A DNA stretch of 32,383 nt, from the NCBI GenBank assembly GCA_016292785.1, contig JAEDFL010000021.1:1-32383 (forward strand). The letters are read 5' to 3'. Positions 15,971 to 22,723 of the stretch are shown piece after piece (within the stretch, counting starts at the first letter, position 1; each line of letters begins with the position of its first letter). The notes under the pieces were generated by a model. That model saw only the letters and a program-made list of their open reading frames with translations. It was not told the DNA's origin and did no database searches. Origin of the DNA: Clostridiaceae bacterium (GTDB lineage Bacteria > Bacillota > Clostridia > Oscillospirales > Acutalibacteraceae). The translations under genes and the position numbers were made by a program.

Positions 15971-16185
15971 TGGCAAATAACAAATTTTCTGATTTTTTCT
16001 CTGCACCGTCAAGCAAGGCAGAAGCAGAAAAAAGAGCAAAAGAGCTGATCAACGGTCTTAAAGCGGAGGAAAAAGACGAGCTTAACCAAATTCTCGGTGA
16101 CAGGGATAAGATCAACGCCGTGCTTTCTTCTCCTGCCGCACGCAAAATTATGGAAAAGCTGAACGGCAAAAAAGATGAACATTAA
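15970..16185 (+). CDS. Small charged helical protein, unknown function
   Basis: I do not recognise this 71-residue protein. It is rich in Lys, Glu and Ala, with predicted helices at about residues 17-65 (AEAEKRAKELINGLKAEE and INAVLSSPAARKIMEKL). It has no signal peptide, membrane segment or cysteine. The ATG follows an in-frame stop; GGAG is 11 nt upstream. The next gene starts 11 nt before this one ends, so the two are translationally coupled. Coding status is supported by the tight three-gene arrangement and by ordinary codon use. Confidence 0.75.
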   Translation: MANNKFSDFFSAPSSKAEAEKRAKELINGLKAEEKDELNQILGDRDKINAVLSSPAARKIMEKLNGKKDEH

Positions 16186-16516
16186 CGATATTCTTTCCTC
16201 CCTCACTCCCGATGATATCGAAGAGCTCAAAGCCACAGCCGAAGCGGTTTTCGGTCAAGGCGGCGATATTTCGGAAAAGCAAAGCCGTCAGAAAGGGAAC
16301 GATATCTTTTCATCGTTCGATCCGCAGATGATAGGAAAAATAACAAAAATAATGAGCGCAATGAACGGTGAATCGGGACGCCGCTGTAAGCTCATTGAAG
16401 CTCTGAAACCGAATCTCAGTCCCGAAAGGCAGAAGAAGGCCGATCAGGCGATACAAATTCTGAAACTGCTTGAAATTTTACCGTTAATAAACAATCTTAC
16501 AGATCGGGATGATTAG
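16175..16516 (+). CDS. Small helical protein, unknown function
   Basis: This 113-residue protein is the middle of a three-gene cassette. The N-terminus NINDILSSLTPDDIEELKATAEAVF looks like an amphipathic helix. The C-terminal half (KITKIMSAMNGESGRRCKLIEALKPNLSPERQKKADQAI) is a compact helical unit ending in the hydrophobic ILKLLEILPLI. Similar tails of the form LLxALKPxLSxERQxKxDxAIxxL occur, from memory, in small Clostridia proteins without known function. It overlaps the previous gene by 11 nt and has no clear SD of its own, so translation probably depends on the upstream gene. A stop codon is followed 2 nt later by the third gene. Confidence 0.75.
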   Translation: MNINDILSSLTPDDIEELKATAEAVFGQGGDISEKQSRQKGNDIFSSFDPQMIGKITKIMSAMNGESGRRCKLIEALKPNLSPERQKKADQAIQILKLLEILPLINNLTDRDD

Positions 16517-16518
16517 CA

Positions 16519-16848
16519 ATGCCACAGCAGGATTTTAACGCCGCCGAGCGACAGGCGATAATGAGAGCAAGAGAGATGTACAGCAGAGCCATGCCCGTTC
16601 AGAACGCCGATCCGGTCTTTCACAAACAGCCAAACCGCCCTGCAACGGAACATTCGGCACATCAGAACAGCAATCATCAGCCTCCCCTGCCTCCGAGACA
16701 GGAAAGCAAAAATCCCCGTCAAGGCTTCAATCCTTTCGGAATGTTCTTCGACGGGGATATGAAGCTCATCATCGCAATGATGCTTCTGCTTTCGGGCGAC
16801 GGCGGAGATACCCTCCTGCTCATGGCGCTGATGTATATTATGCTTTAA
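16519..16848 (+). CDS. Small protein with disordered Pro/Gln-rich part and hydrophobic tail
   Basis: The 109-residue product has a charged N-terminal helix (AAERQAIMRAREMYSRAM), a middle region rich in Pro, Asn, Gln and His (about residues 34-68) and a hydrophobic C-terminus (about residues 81-109). The tail splits into two stretches, LIIAMMLLLSG and TLLLMALMYIML, around an acidic GDGGD. This resembles small hydrophobic-tail proteins of spore-forming Clostridia, but I cannot name a family. The tail could insert in or lie on a membrane or self-assemble. GGGA lies about 9 nt before the ATG. No terminator separates it from the next promoter at 16852. Confidence 0.72.
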   Translation: MPQQDFNAAERQAIMRAREMYSRAMPVQNADPVFHKQPNRPATEHSAHQNSNHQPPLPPRQESKNPRQGFNPFGMFFDGDMKLIIAMMLLLSGDGGDTLLLMALMYIML

Positions 16849-16851
16849 AGC

Positions 16852-16880
16852 TTGACATTCTCCGTAAATTGAATTATCAT
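16852..16880 (+). promoter_or_regulatory. Promoter of the TSCPD protein gene
   Basis: TTGACA (16852-16857) and TATCAT (16875-16880) are 17 bp apart. The predicted start near 16887 leaves about 24 nt to the ATG. It begins 4 nt after the stop of the small-gene cassette. Confidence 0.8.
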
Positions 16881-16901
16881 ATTCCCAGAACATTTACGGA
16901 G
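16860..16901 (+). promoter_or_regulatory. Inverted repeat spanning the promoter and RBS of the TSCPD gene
   Basis: CTCCGTAAAT (16860-16869, inside the promoter spacer) is the exact complement of ATTTACGGAG (16892-16901), which holds the Shine-Dalgarno sequence. The 22-nt spacer contains the -10 box. In a read-through transcript from the upstream cassette the repeat would hide the ribosome binding site. A transcript from the local promoter lacks the first arm. It could equally be a DNA operator around the -10 box. Confidence 0.6.
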
Positions 16902-16910
16902 GTAATGATT

Positions 16911-17174
16911 ATGACATACGAATATAAAACAAGGGGCACCTGCTCATCAAAAATCACCTTTGACCTTGACGGCGACACGGTTACCAATGTCAAGTTTACC
17001 GGCGGCTGTAACGGAAATCTCAAGGGTATTTCCTCAATCGTGGACGGTATGACGGTTGCGGAAATCGAGAGGAAGCTCAGCGGCATAACCTGCGGCTTTA
17101 AGAACACCTCCTGTCCCGATCAGCTTGCACAGGCCGTTTCCGAAGCCTATGCAAAACAGCAGGCAAACAAGTAA
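16911..17174 (+). CDS. TSCPD-domain protein (TIGR03905 family)
   Basis: This 87-residue cytoplasmic protein belongs to a family of unknown function named for the motif TSCPDQLA, seen here at residues 66-73. Other conserved pieces are YKTRGTCSSKI, GGCNGNLKGIS and GITCGFKNTSC. Four cysteines (C11, C33, C61, C68) suggest metal or iron-sulfur binding. The same domain is found at the C-terminus of some B12-dependent ribonucleotide reductases. A longer reading from a TTG at 16869 is unlikely because it starts within the promoter. GGAGG is 8 nt before the ATG at 16911, while the ATG at 16905 is too close to it. Confidence 0.92.
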   Translation: MTYEYKTRGTCSSKITFDLDGDTVTNVKFTGGCNGNLKGISSIVDGMTVAEIERKLSGITCGFKNTSCPDQLAQAVSEAYAKQQANK

Positions 17175-17191
17175 AAGCGTTAAATAAAATG

Positions 17192-17234
17192 CGACTGCAA
17201 GTAATCCGAAAGGACATGCTTGCAGTCGTTTTTA
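17192..17234 (+). terminator. Intrinsic terminator after the TSCPD gene
   Basis: A perfect 10-bp stem, CGACTGCAAG with CTTGCAGTCG, encloses a 17-nt loop and is followed by TTTTTAGATTTT. On the other strand the stem is followed by CATTTTATTT, so it may also stop the convergent gene at 17291. Confidence 0.88.
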
Positions 17235-17290
17235 GATTTTAGACATCAGATATTTGATTTTTTGCGGCAAAAATATATTTATCTCATCAC

Positions 17291-19894
17291 TCATTCGGTA
17301 ATTGCATTATATATCCTGTCGCAGGAATTTCTATCCTTGTCAAAGAAGAAGTTTTCGCTTCTTTCTTTATAGGGAGATATCGCTTCTCCGTTGTTTTCGA
17401 TTACCCTTTCAATGGCAAGGCACAGCTCGGATTGGCTCTGCGTCAGCTCTCCGAAACCGTTTTCAAACGGAATGTCAAGCTCTCTGTAATCGTTCATACC
17501 CGCCTTAAACTCCCTGAGATCGGGCATAAAATACACGACTGCACGGTTGAGGTAAACAAAATCGTAAACGAAGGACGAAAAGTCCGTAATAAAGATCTTA
17601 TATTCATCGATCGGTCTGCCGTCGGCAAAGCCGATTGACGGATTTTGTATTTCAAAGCAATCCTTGTATGGAGCAAATATCGGGTGGAGCTTAAATTCAA
17701 GAGTCCAGCCGTTTTCATCAAGCAATTTTGCAAGGGCTTCGCTGTTCAGAAAATCCTGAGTTTTTTTGAAGAAATCCGACATGACAAACCTTTCTTTGTC
17801 TGCCGTCCATCCGCCGCCGGCATTGTGTGAAATCAGATATTTCCTCCACGACGGAGCAAAAAGGATTATATTCTTCGCCTTTTTCGTGTCAATTTCAACA
17901 CGGTCGTATCTCGGCATCTTGCTCTTTATCAAAGCGTCTTCGGGGAAGAAATAATTTTCGGTAAAATTTTTTACCTCATAGTCGGTCGAAACTACCTCGC
18001 CCGTGACATCAAGCCTGTCGTATGAATATTTCCACGGCACATGGGCATGCAGAACGCCGTGCTGGAGATAATAGACATCTCCGCCGAAAAGGTCGATGTA
18101 TTCGGGGTAAATATCGCTGTAAAACGGAAGATAATTTTCGTTCTCAACAAAGGCGGTGATAATCTTCTCGGCATTGAGATACAGCATCTTATGCTTTGAC
18201 GAGCGGAAAGGAATCAGGTGTTTCAGCTGTTCGGCGGTGAAATGCTGTCTGATTTCATCAATCGAGCCATTGACAACATAGTAGCGTTCAACCCCGTCGT
18301 CAATATCAAAATCGTGAATAAACTGTAAATAGGCGTTGTCAACACCTACTCCCTTGCAGTCGTTATAAAGCCAAATCCTTTTCTTCGGCATTATAAGGTT
18401 CAGCAACCTTACGGCAAAAACTTTTTTATTGGTTCTCAGGTATTTTTTGAGAGCCGTTTTTTTATACTTTTTTTCCGCCTTTTTATCCGCTTTTTCAAGG
18501 ATTATACACTTGTCGCTCATTTTGCAGCTTACGCCGTTGAGGACAAACCGACTGCGTTTTTCGCTGAAAGGCACCCATTCACCGAAGCTGAAATGCACGG
18601 GATAAGAACGGTCTGCAATCTCAACAGCGAACGAAAAGGATGTGCGCTTACCGACTTCAAATACCTTTCTGAAGCCCCAAGCCGTATTATTTCTGAGCTT
18701 TGCGCCGTCATAGCAGAACGAGCACTCCCTGATTTCAAGAGGAACGGTCTCGCTTCTCTCCCGGAGAAGCAAAACAGGCTTTTCGCAGTAATCGAAAACA
18801 GGCGATGAAATATAGCCGCAAACCTCAACCGTGCTTTCACGAGCCTTGAATTTTGTCAATACAAGCTCAAACGCTTCGGCTTCATAAAGAACATTTTCGC
18901 CGTGAGCAAGTCTTATTTTACTGTCAAATGAGGCTTTTAATTCGCCCTTATATTTCATAGCTACAAGGAAGTATTTGTTCATTTCCTCCGCTTCGGGAAA
19001 ATTGAGAATTATACTGTCCTCTGTTTTTTCAAGGAGCTTTTCAATCCGCTCAACCTCCCGACGGTATGCTTCACCCTCAAGATGATAAGGGAGCAGGAAA
19101 TCACCTTTCAGCCGTCTTAAAATATCCTCGGTGAAAACGGACTGAACATAGCCCGGTACGGGATCGTATTCAGAGAATATCTCCTCCCACCTGCCGACAA
19201 AATCGTTAAAATACAGGGCGCACTCAAGTCTCTTGCCTGCTCCGCCGGGATTGTTAAACTTTCTGTATTCACAGTCTGCAACGTAACCGAAAGCTTTTTT
19301 ATCCTTAACGCAGTCAAGGCAGAAGTTCACCGTTTCAAGGTCGCAGTTTTCCGAAACGCCGAAAAGAATATTTTCGTCTCCCTTGTTTTTAACAGCAATA
19401 TTGATCCCGGCAGGACAAAAATAAACGTTTTCATCATCACCGAGGTCTTTTACACAGGAATAATTTTCACTGTATCTGAAACCAGATTTTTTGCGATTGC
19501 CGTTATTGTACGGCACAAGCTTATATGTGACAAGATCAACCGCCTCGTAATTCTCCTCAAAGAAATCTACAATATTTTTCAGAGCATTGTCGGACAGGGT
19601 GTCGTCAGCATCCAGAAAAGCAATATACTTGCCCCTTGCGGCTGTAATACCGCAGTTTCTCGCCTCCGAAAGTCCCCTATGCTCCTGAGTTATTACAGAA
19701 GCGTTTACGGAATCAACCGCAAAATCTCTGACGATATCCGCAGAGCCGTCCGTACTGCCGTCATTTATGAGCAAAATTTCGGTCTTGTCGGCATCAAAGG
19801 TCTGAGCCGCAAGAGAGTCAAGACACTTTTTAATTGTACTTTCCGCATTATAAAACGGCACGATAACCGATATAATCTTTTCAAATTCGGTCAC
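17291..19894 (-). CDS. GT2 glycosyltransferase / CDP-glycerol glycerophosphotransferase fusion
   Basis: This 867-residue protein probably builds a wall teichoic acid-like or other glycerophosphate-decorated surface polymer. Residues 8-115 are a family 2 glycosyltransferase with IISVIVPFYNAE, LLINDGSTDGS, GLSEARNCG and FLDADDT. The middle (about 270-480) is poorly conserved. Residues about 500-860 match the TagB/TagF-type glycerophosphotransferase: YYLQHGVLHAHVP, ILFAPSWRKYL, LEFKLHP and FITDFSSFVYDFVYLNRAVVYF. There is no signal peptide or clear membrane helix, so it works on the inner face of the membrane. The start is GTG (19892-19894) with GAGG 7 nt upstream. It stands alone, divergent from two membrane-protein genes. 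Confidence 0.9.
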   Translation of the reverse strand: MTEFEKIISVIVPFYNAESTIKKCLDSLAAQTFDADKTEILLINDGSTDGSADIVRDFAVDSVNASVITQEHRGLSEARNCGITAARGKYIAFLDADDTLSDNALKNIVDFFEENYEAVDLVTYKLVPYNNGNRKKSGFRYSENYSCVKDLGDDENVYFCPAGINIAVKNKGDENILFGVSENCDLETVNFCLDCVKDKKAFGYVADCEYRKFNNPGGAGKRLECALYFNDFVGRWEEIFSEYDPVPGYVQSVFTEDILRRLKGDFLLPYHLEGEAYRREVERIEKLLEKTEDSIILNFPEAEEMNKYFLVAMKYKGELKASFDSKIRLAHGENVLYEAEAFELVLTKFKARESTVEVCGYISSPVFDYCEKPVLLLRERSETVPLEIRECSFCYDGAKLRNNTAWGFRKVFEVGKRTSFSFAVEIADRSYPVHFSFGEWVPFSEKRSRFVLNGVSCKMSDKCIILEKADKKAEKKYKKTALKKYLRTNKKVFAVRLLNLIMPKKRIWLYNDCKGVGVDNAYLQFIHDFDIDDGVERYYVVNGSIDEIRQHFTAEQLKHLIPFRSSKHKMLYLNAEKIITAFVENENYLPFYSDIYPEYIDLFGGDVYYLQHGVLHAHVPWKYSYDRLDVTGEVVSTDYEVKNFTENYFFPEDALIKSKMPRYDRVEIDTKKAKNIILFAPSWRKYLISHNAGGGWTADKERFVMSDFFKKTQDFLNSEALAKLLDENGWTLEFKLHPIFAPYKDCFEIQNPSIGFADGRPIDEYKIFITDFSSFVYDFVYLNRAVVYFMPDLREFKAGMNDYRELDIPFENGFGELTQSQSELCLAIERVIENNGEAISPYKERSENFFFDKDRNSCDRIYNAITE

Positions 19895-19919
19895 AAAATC
19901 ACCTCAAATCAATAATTAA

Positions 19920-19948
19920 ATTATAACCTCCGTCAAGGCTTTTTGCAA
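19920..19948 (-). promoter_or_regulatory. Promoter of the glycerophosphotransferase gene
   Basis: A perfect TATAAT (19920-19925) is preceded at 17 bp by TTGCAA (19943-19948), a weak -35 element. The leader is short, about 20 nt. I could not identify a good plus-strand promoter for the gene at 20004 in this region. Confidence 0.65.
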
Positions 19949-20003
19949 CATTCTTTGTGAATATTCGTACAAATAACCGTCAAAAATCTCCACGGGTGAT
20001 ATT

Positions 20004-20765
20004 ATGAAAACCGGTATAATCAAAAAAGAGAGCAAGACGATTATAAAAGGCAAACGCAGGCAGGCTCTGTCGATTGTGTTATTCAACCTGTTTTTCTGTG
20101 CGGCAATGACCGCCTTGTCCTACGGAATTATTGTTCTTTCCGACCGTTTTTCGGCTGTCGGCTTGCCTGTCGGCATAACCGTTGCCATTATCCTCGTTAT
20201 AATAAGTCTTGTCACTCTATGTGTTTACAGCTCTGTGAGCGTAGGAGAAAAGGCATGGTACAACGGTGTTACGGCAAACAAAGCAAATTATTCACGCAGG
20301 CTCTTCTTCTGGTTCAGACCGAAAAACTCATTCCGTGCGTTACGCTTTCACTTTTCATTGTTTTTCATCAAGCTGTCGCTTGCCATACTGTTTTTTCTCC
20401 CCGGTATAATTCTTCTTTGGTCGATATATTATCTTTCGGGCACGGGAGGACTTGAGCTTTACCTCTTTATTTCGCTTGCGGCAGGAAGTCTGATTTTCGG
20501 AATCAGCGGATTGATATTTTATTTCGTGGCAGTTCAGCGTTATTTTATCGCAGAATATCTGTTCTCTTCCGATCCGAGACTCGGTGTTTTTACGGCAATC
20601 AATCAAAGTAAAAACCTGCTTGACGGGCATATTTTTGAAATTGTTAAATTCAAACTGAGCTTTTTGCCGTGGTTTTTCGGCTGTCTTGCCGTCATTCCCG
20701 CATTTTACTTCATTCCCTACTATAAAGAAAGCTGCTGTGTGGTTGCAAAAAGAATAACTTTGTGA
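20004..20765 (+). CDS. DUF975-like multi-pass membrane protein
   Basis: This 253-residue integral membrane protein has about five or six hydrophobic helices (for example residues 20-46, 55-78, 118-142, 150-178 and 220-240). The N-terminal cytoplasmic part is basic (KKESKTIIKGKRRQA). The C-terminal pattern, an FSSDPRLGVFTAINQSKNLL segment followed by EIVKFKLSFLPWFFGC and IPYYKESC, resembles the DUF975 family. No function is known. The SD-like GGGTGAT lies about 5 nt before the ATG. It shares an intergenic region with the glycerophosphotransferase gene and is followed by the CapA-like gene, so a cell-envelope role is plausible. Confidence 0.75.
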   Translation: MKTGIIKKESKTIIKGKRRQALSIVLFNLFFCAAMTALSYGIIVLSDRFSAVGLPVGITVAIILVIISLVTLCVYSSVSVGEKAWYNGVTANKANYSRRLFFWFRPKNSFRALRFHFSLFFIKLSLAILFFLPGIILLWSIYYLSGTGGLELYLFISLAAGSLIFGISGLIFYFVAVQRYFIAEYLFSSDPRLGVFTAINQSKNLLDGHIFEIVKFKLSFLPWFFGCLAVIPAFYFIPYYKESCCVVAKRITL

Positions 20766-20771
20766 TAAAAT
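20743..20771 (+). promoter_or_regulatory. Promoter of the CapA-like gene
   Basis: TTGCAA (20743-20748) and TAAAAT (20766-20771) are 17 bp apart, with an extended -10 TG dinucleotide just before the -10 box. The -35 box lies inside the end of the upstream coding region. The leader is about 25 nt. Confidence 0.65.
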
Positions 20772-20802
20772 ACTAAAAGATTTTTGTCACGGAGATGTTT
20801 AT

Positions 20803-22050
20803 ATGAAGGATAACCTGAAATGGACTAAATCAAAAGTATTTTTGATAGCTTTCAACTGTATTCTTTGCGTTGCGATAGTTGTCAGCTCAATGATGATAGT
20901 AATTGATAAATCGAGGATCAAGAACGGTGCTGTTTACACCTCAGGCGAAAGCCAAACCGATGTGCAAAATACGCAGACCGCCTCTTCAAATACGGCAAGG
21001 CTGATGATAGCCGGAGACAACACGGTTTATCGGACGGTGTTCTCACAGGCCTCGGAAAAAGCCGGCGAAAACGGATACGATTTTTCCGGAGCATATGACG
21101 GTATCAAGGAGGTTATTTCAAAATCAGACCTTGCAATGATTAACCAGAACACCGTTATGGACGACAAGAACGAGCCGTCCGCCGCTCCCGATTACAACAC
21201 TCCCGATCAGATGCTCGACAAGCTGATTGATCTCGGCTTTGATGTTTTCAATCAGGCTAACGATCATATTATGGATATGGGACTTTCGGGTGCGATCAAC
21301 GATATTGCGCTTTTCAAGATGAAAGAAAAGCAGGCTCTTCTGACAGGTCTTTTTGAAAATCGGGAAGAAATGATGAAGCCGCAGGTCACGGAAATAAACG
21401 GAATTAAATTCTCCTTTGTAGGTATCACGGAATCCCTCGGCGGATTTGACACTCCCGACGAGTCTGACATCGGTATACTTGATCTGTCCGACACCCGTGC
21501 AAGTGAGGACGAGCTTAACGGAACAATGAAACAGCTCGTCGAAAATGCAAAAGAAACCGCCGACATCGTCTGTGTAACCGTTCATTGGGACGATGAGGAG
21601 GTAGCGGAGCTTTCGGACTATCAGCAGGAGGTAATTGACAATCTTCTCGGATACGGCGCAGATATAATCATCGGCACAGGCAAGAATGAAATCGGCGCAT
21701 TTGAATATAAGGACAACGGTGATGGTGAGCAAGCTCTTATCGCTCCGTCGCTCGGCAAGGTTATTTCGCTTGAGGAAAGTGCAAAGAGCCTGCTCGGAGG
21801 GATTGCGGACATCACGGTAACAAAGGACTCAAAAACCGGTCAGACTTCAATCACCGCCGCAAAGCTTATTCCGACGGTGACCGTTTACGGCGAGGACTAC
21901 GAAAACGTCCGTGTTCTTCCCCTTTCAAAATGTACCGAGGACATTATCTCAAAGCATGGCTTCGCCCAGGAGGACGAGGACTTCACATACAGCTTCATTA
22001 AAAACTATTATAACGAGAAGTTCGGTAACTCGCTTGAAATAAACTATTGA
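20803..22050 (+). CDS. CapA-like membrane-anchored protein with degenerate metal site
   Basis: This 415-residue protein has an N-terminal transmembrane anchor (about residues 11-34), a short linker and a CapA (PGA_cap) calcineurin-like domain facing outside. Recognisable segments are MIAGDNTVYRTVF, GFDVFNQANDHIMDMG, SFVGITES, VCVTVHWDDEE and QQEVIDNLLGYGADIIIG. Active-type members carry NLE, ANNH and GHHPH; here these read NQN, ANDH and GTGKN. Several metal ligands are therefore missing, although D72, H155 and H261 remain. CapA family members act in poly-gamma-glutamate or other envelope polymer metabolism. This one may be catalytically dead or have a changed reaction. GGAG is 8 nt before the ATG. 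Confidence 0.82.
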   Translation: MKDNLKWTKSKVFLIAFNCILCVAIVVSSMMIVIDKSRIKNGAVYTSGESQTDVQNTQTASSNTARLMIAGDNTVYRTVFSQASEKAGENGYDFSGAYDGIKEVISKSDLAMINQNTVMDDKNEPSAAPDYNTPDQMLDKLIDLGFDVFNQANDHIMDMGLSGAINDIALFKMKEKQALLTGLFENREEMMKPQVTEINGIKFSFVGITESLGGFDTPDESDIGILDLSDTRASEDELNGTMKQLVENAKETADIVCVTVHWDDEEVAELSDYQQEVIDNLLGYGADIIIGTGKNEIGAFEYKDNGDGEQALIAPSLGKVISLEESAKSLLGGIADITVTKDSKTGQTSITAAKLIPTVTVYGEDYENVRVLPLSKCTEDIISKHGFAQEDEDFTYSFIKNYYNEKFGNSLEINY

Positions 22051-22088
22051 TGCCGAGAAATGATGAAGTAGAAATAACAAGAATAGTT

Positions 22089-22136
22089 AAGGCTTGTAAC
22101 GGGAAATCCGATACAAGCCTTTAGCTTTTATTCTTT
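22089..22136 (+). terminator. Intrinsic terminator after the CapA-like gene
   Basis: A perfect 10-bp stem, AAGGCTTGTA with TACAAGCCTT, has a 13-nt loop and is followed by TAGCTTTTATTCTTTT. On the minus strand the tail is weaker (AACTATTC), so it serves the plus-strand gene best. No separate terminator for bioY was found. Confidence 0.85.
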
Positions 22137-22159
22137 TGCCCTTCACTGTCCCTTGCTTT

Positions 22160-22720
22160 TTATTTATTTATCCTGGCGATCAGCGGCTTAACCTGCTTGC
22201 CGAGTAAAACGGCAATAACCATTTTCGCACAGTCAAATCCGACATAAGGAACTACGCCTGCGATAAGCGCCTGCTTGAAGGTCAGGCTCATCTGATATGC
22301 AAGCCACAGCGTGCCGAACAGGTAGCAGACCAACGTTCCGAGAGCCATACCGAGCAAAGGCAGAAAGAATTTATTCTCAAAACGATCCGCAAACAGTCCC
22401 CCGATCAGAGCAACAAAAATAAAACCGATAATATAACCGCCCGTAGGTCCTGCAAGCTTTGCAGCTCCGCCGGCATAGCCTGAAAAAACGGGAAGTCCCA
22501 CGAGACCGACCAGAATGTAGATTATTACGCTGAGCGTTCCTGTCTTAGCTCCCAAGAGATAGGAAGAAATATAGACAGCCAGAATACCGAGCGAAATCGG
22601 TACGGGTGTGAAAGGCAGCGGAACCGCAATGGGTCCGAGCACCGATATCAAGGCTGCCATCAGAGCAACCTTTACAATTTCTAATATTCTCTCATTCCTT
22701 GTCTTAACCTTTGCGTTCAT
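22160..22720 (-). CDS. bioY: Biotin ECF transporter S component BioY
   Basis: This 186-residue membrane protein binds biotin and works with the shared ECF energy-coupling module (EcfAA'T), which is not in this window. It has six hydrophobic helices and the BioY patterns VPLPFTPVPISLGILAVY, GLVGLPVFSGYAGG, LAGPTGGYIIGF and PYVGFDCAKM. The ATG is 3 nt after the stop codon of the secreted hydrolase gene, and its SD (GGAGG, 8-nt spacing) includes the end of that gene. The two are therefore translationally coupled. There is no separate promoter and no BirA-type operator palindrome, so expression follows the upstream genes. Confidence 0.94.
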   Translation of the reverse strand: MNAKVKTRNERILEIVKVALMAALISVLGPIAVPLPFTPVPISLGILAVYISSYLLGAKTGTLSVIIYILVGLVGLPVFSGYAGGAAKLAGPTGGYIIGFIFVALIGGLFADRFENKFFLPLLGMALGTLVCYLFGTLWLAYQMSLTFKQALIAGVVPYVGFDCAKMVIAVLLGKQVKPLIARINK

Positions 22721-22723
22721 TTT

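Noticed and set aside
16869..16910. N-terminal extension of the TSCPD protein from a TTG start.
   Set aside because: It would begin between the -35 and -10 boxes of the gene's own promoter; the ATG at 16911 has an ideal SD and matches family length.
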